This document shows, piece after piece, positions 13,183 to 13,186 of a stretch of 13,186 bases of DNA. Both the position numbers and the translations under genes were made by a program. Source of the stretch: Spirochaetales bacterium. Lineage in GTDB: Bacteria; Spirochaetota; Spirochaetia; Sphaerochaetales; Sphaerochaetaceae. The notes below the pieces were generated by a model that saw only the letters and a list, made by a program, of their open reading frames with translations, searched no databases and was not told the DNA's origin. Every line of letters starts with the position of its first letter. Position 1 is the stretch's first letter. The DNA lies in the NCBI GenBank assembly GCA_017475725.1, contig JAFVFA010000165.1:1-13186 (forward strand), in the 5' to 3' direction.

Positions 13183-13186
13183 TGCA

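Noticed and set aside
1..13186. CRISPR arrays, tRNA or rRNA genes, insertion sequences, riboswitches
   Set aside because: No regularly spaced direct repeats, cloverleaf-like sequences, transposase frames or conserved riboswitch cores were found by eye.

Overview
The window is a stretch of bacterial chromosome dominated by translation and ribosome-biogenesis genes, interrupted by a small regulator/toxin-antitoxin insertion. The best guess for the host is a spirochaete (Treponema/Sphaerochaeta-like), a weak inference from three things. The order is rplU-rpmA-obg-nadD-yqeK-(membrane-anchored protein)-rsfS. No prp (ysxB) gene lies between L21 and L27, and L27 lacks the N-terminal leader seen in Firmicutes. 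The RsmA N-terminus and the short Obg also fit. Core genes look moderately GC-rich, while the hicB-like gene and the toxin-antitoxin pair look more AT-rich by eye. No 16S rRNA or other decisive marker is present.

Layout. Positions 3-365 are the C-terminal end of an unidentified membrane protein cut by the window edge. An orphan HicB-type antitoxin follows (392-790). Next is a tightly packed plus-strand operon: rsmA (843-1700), mtaB (1697-2992), a stand-alone acyltransferase-fold protein (3027-3905), a monofunctional biotin ligase (3883-4629) and argS (4626-6455). Convergent to argS is a minus-strand block: a tetR-family regulator (7682-7131), then a Phd/YefM antitoxin (7056-6793) and a RelE/ParE toxin (6796-6464). 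Divergent from tetR is the second plus-strand operon: rplU, rpmA, obgE, nadD, yqeK, a predicted lipoprotein and rsfS (7813-11581). A minus-strand N-acyl-D-amino-acid deacylase (13144-11585) closes the window, convergent to rsfS with only three bases between the stop codons.

How the genes work together. Operon one combines 16S rRNA dimethylation (RsmA), tRNA A37 methylthiolation (MtaB), tRNA-Arg charging (ArgS) and protein biotinylation. Operon two combines two 50S proteins (L21, L27), a 50S assembly GTPase (Obg), NAD synthesis (NadD), Ap4A hydrolysis (YqeK) and the 50S silencing factor RsfS. Many junctions overlap by ATGA/GTGA or by 14-29 bases, which suggests translational coupling.

Regulatory DNA is unusually readable here. 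A 41-bp near-perfect palindrome covers the toxin-antitoxin promoter. A 6-8-6 palindrome fills the tetR promoter spacer. Promoter-like elements before hicB, rsmA and tetR all lie so close to the start codon that leaderless or nearly leaderless mRNAs are predicted. I see no CRISPR array, insertion sequence, tRNA or rRNA gene, and no clearly new multi-gene system. The most useful unknowns are the lipoprotein between yqeK and rsfS, the acyltransferase-fold protein lacking the E2 catalytic His, and the leaderless-promoter pattern.
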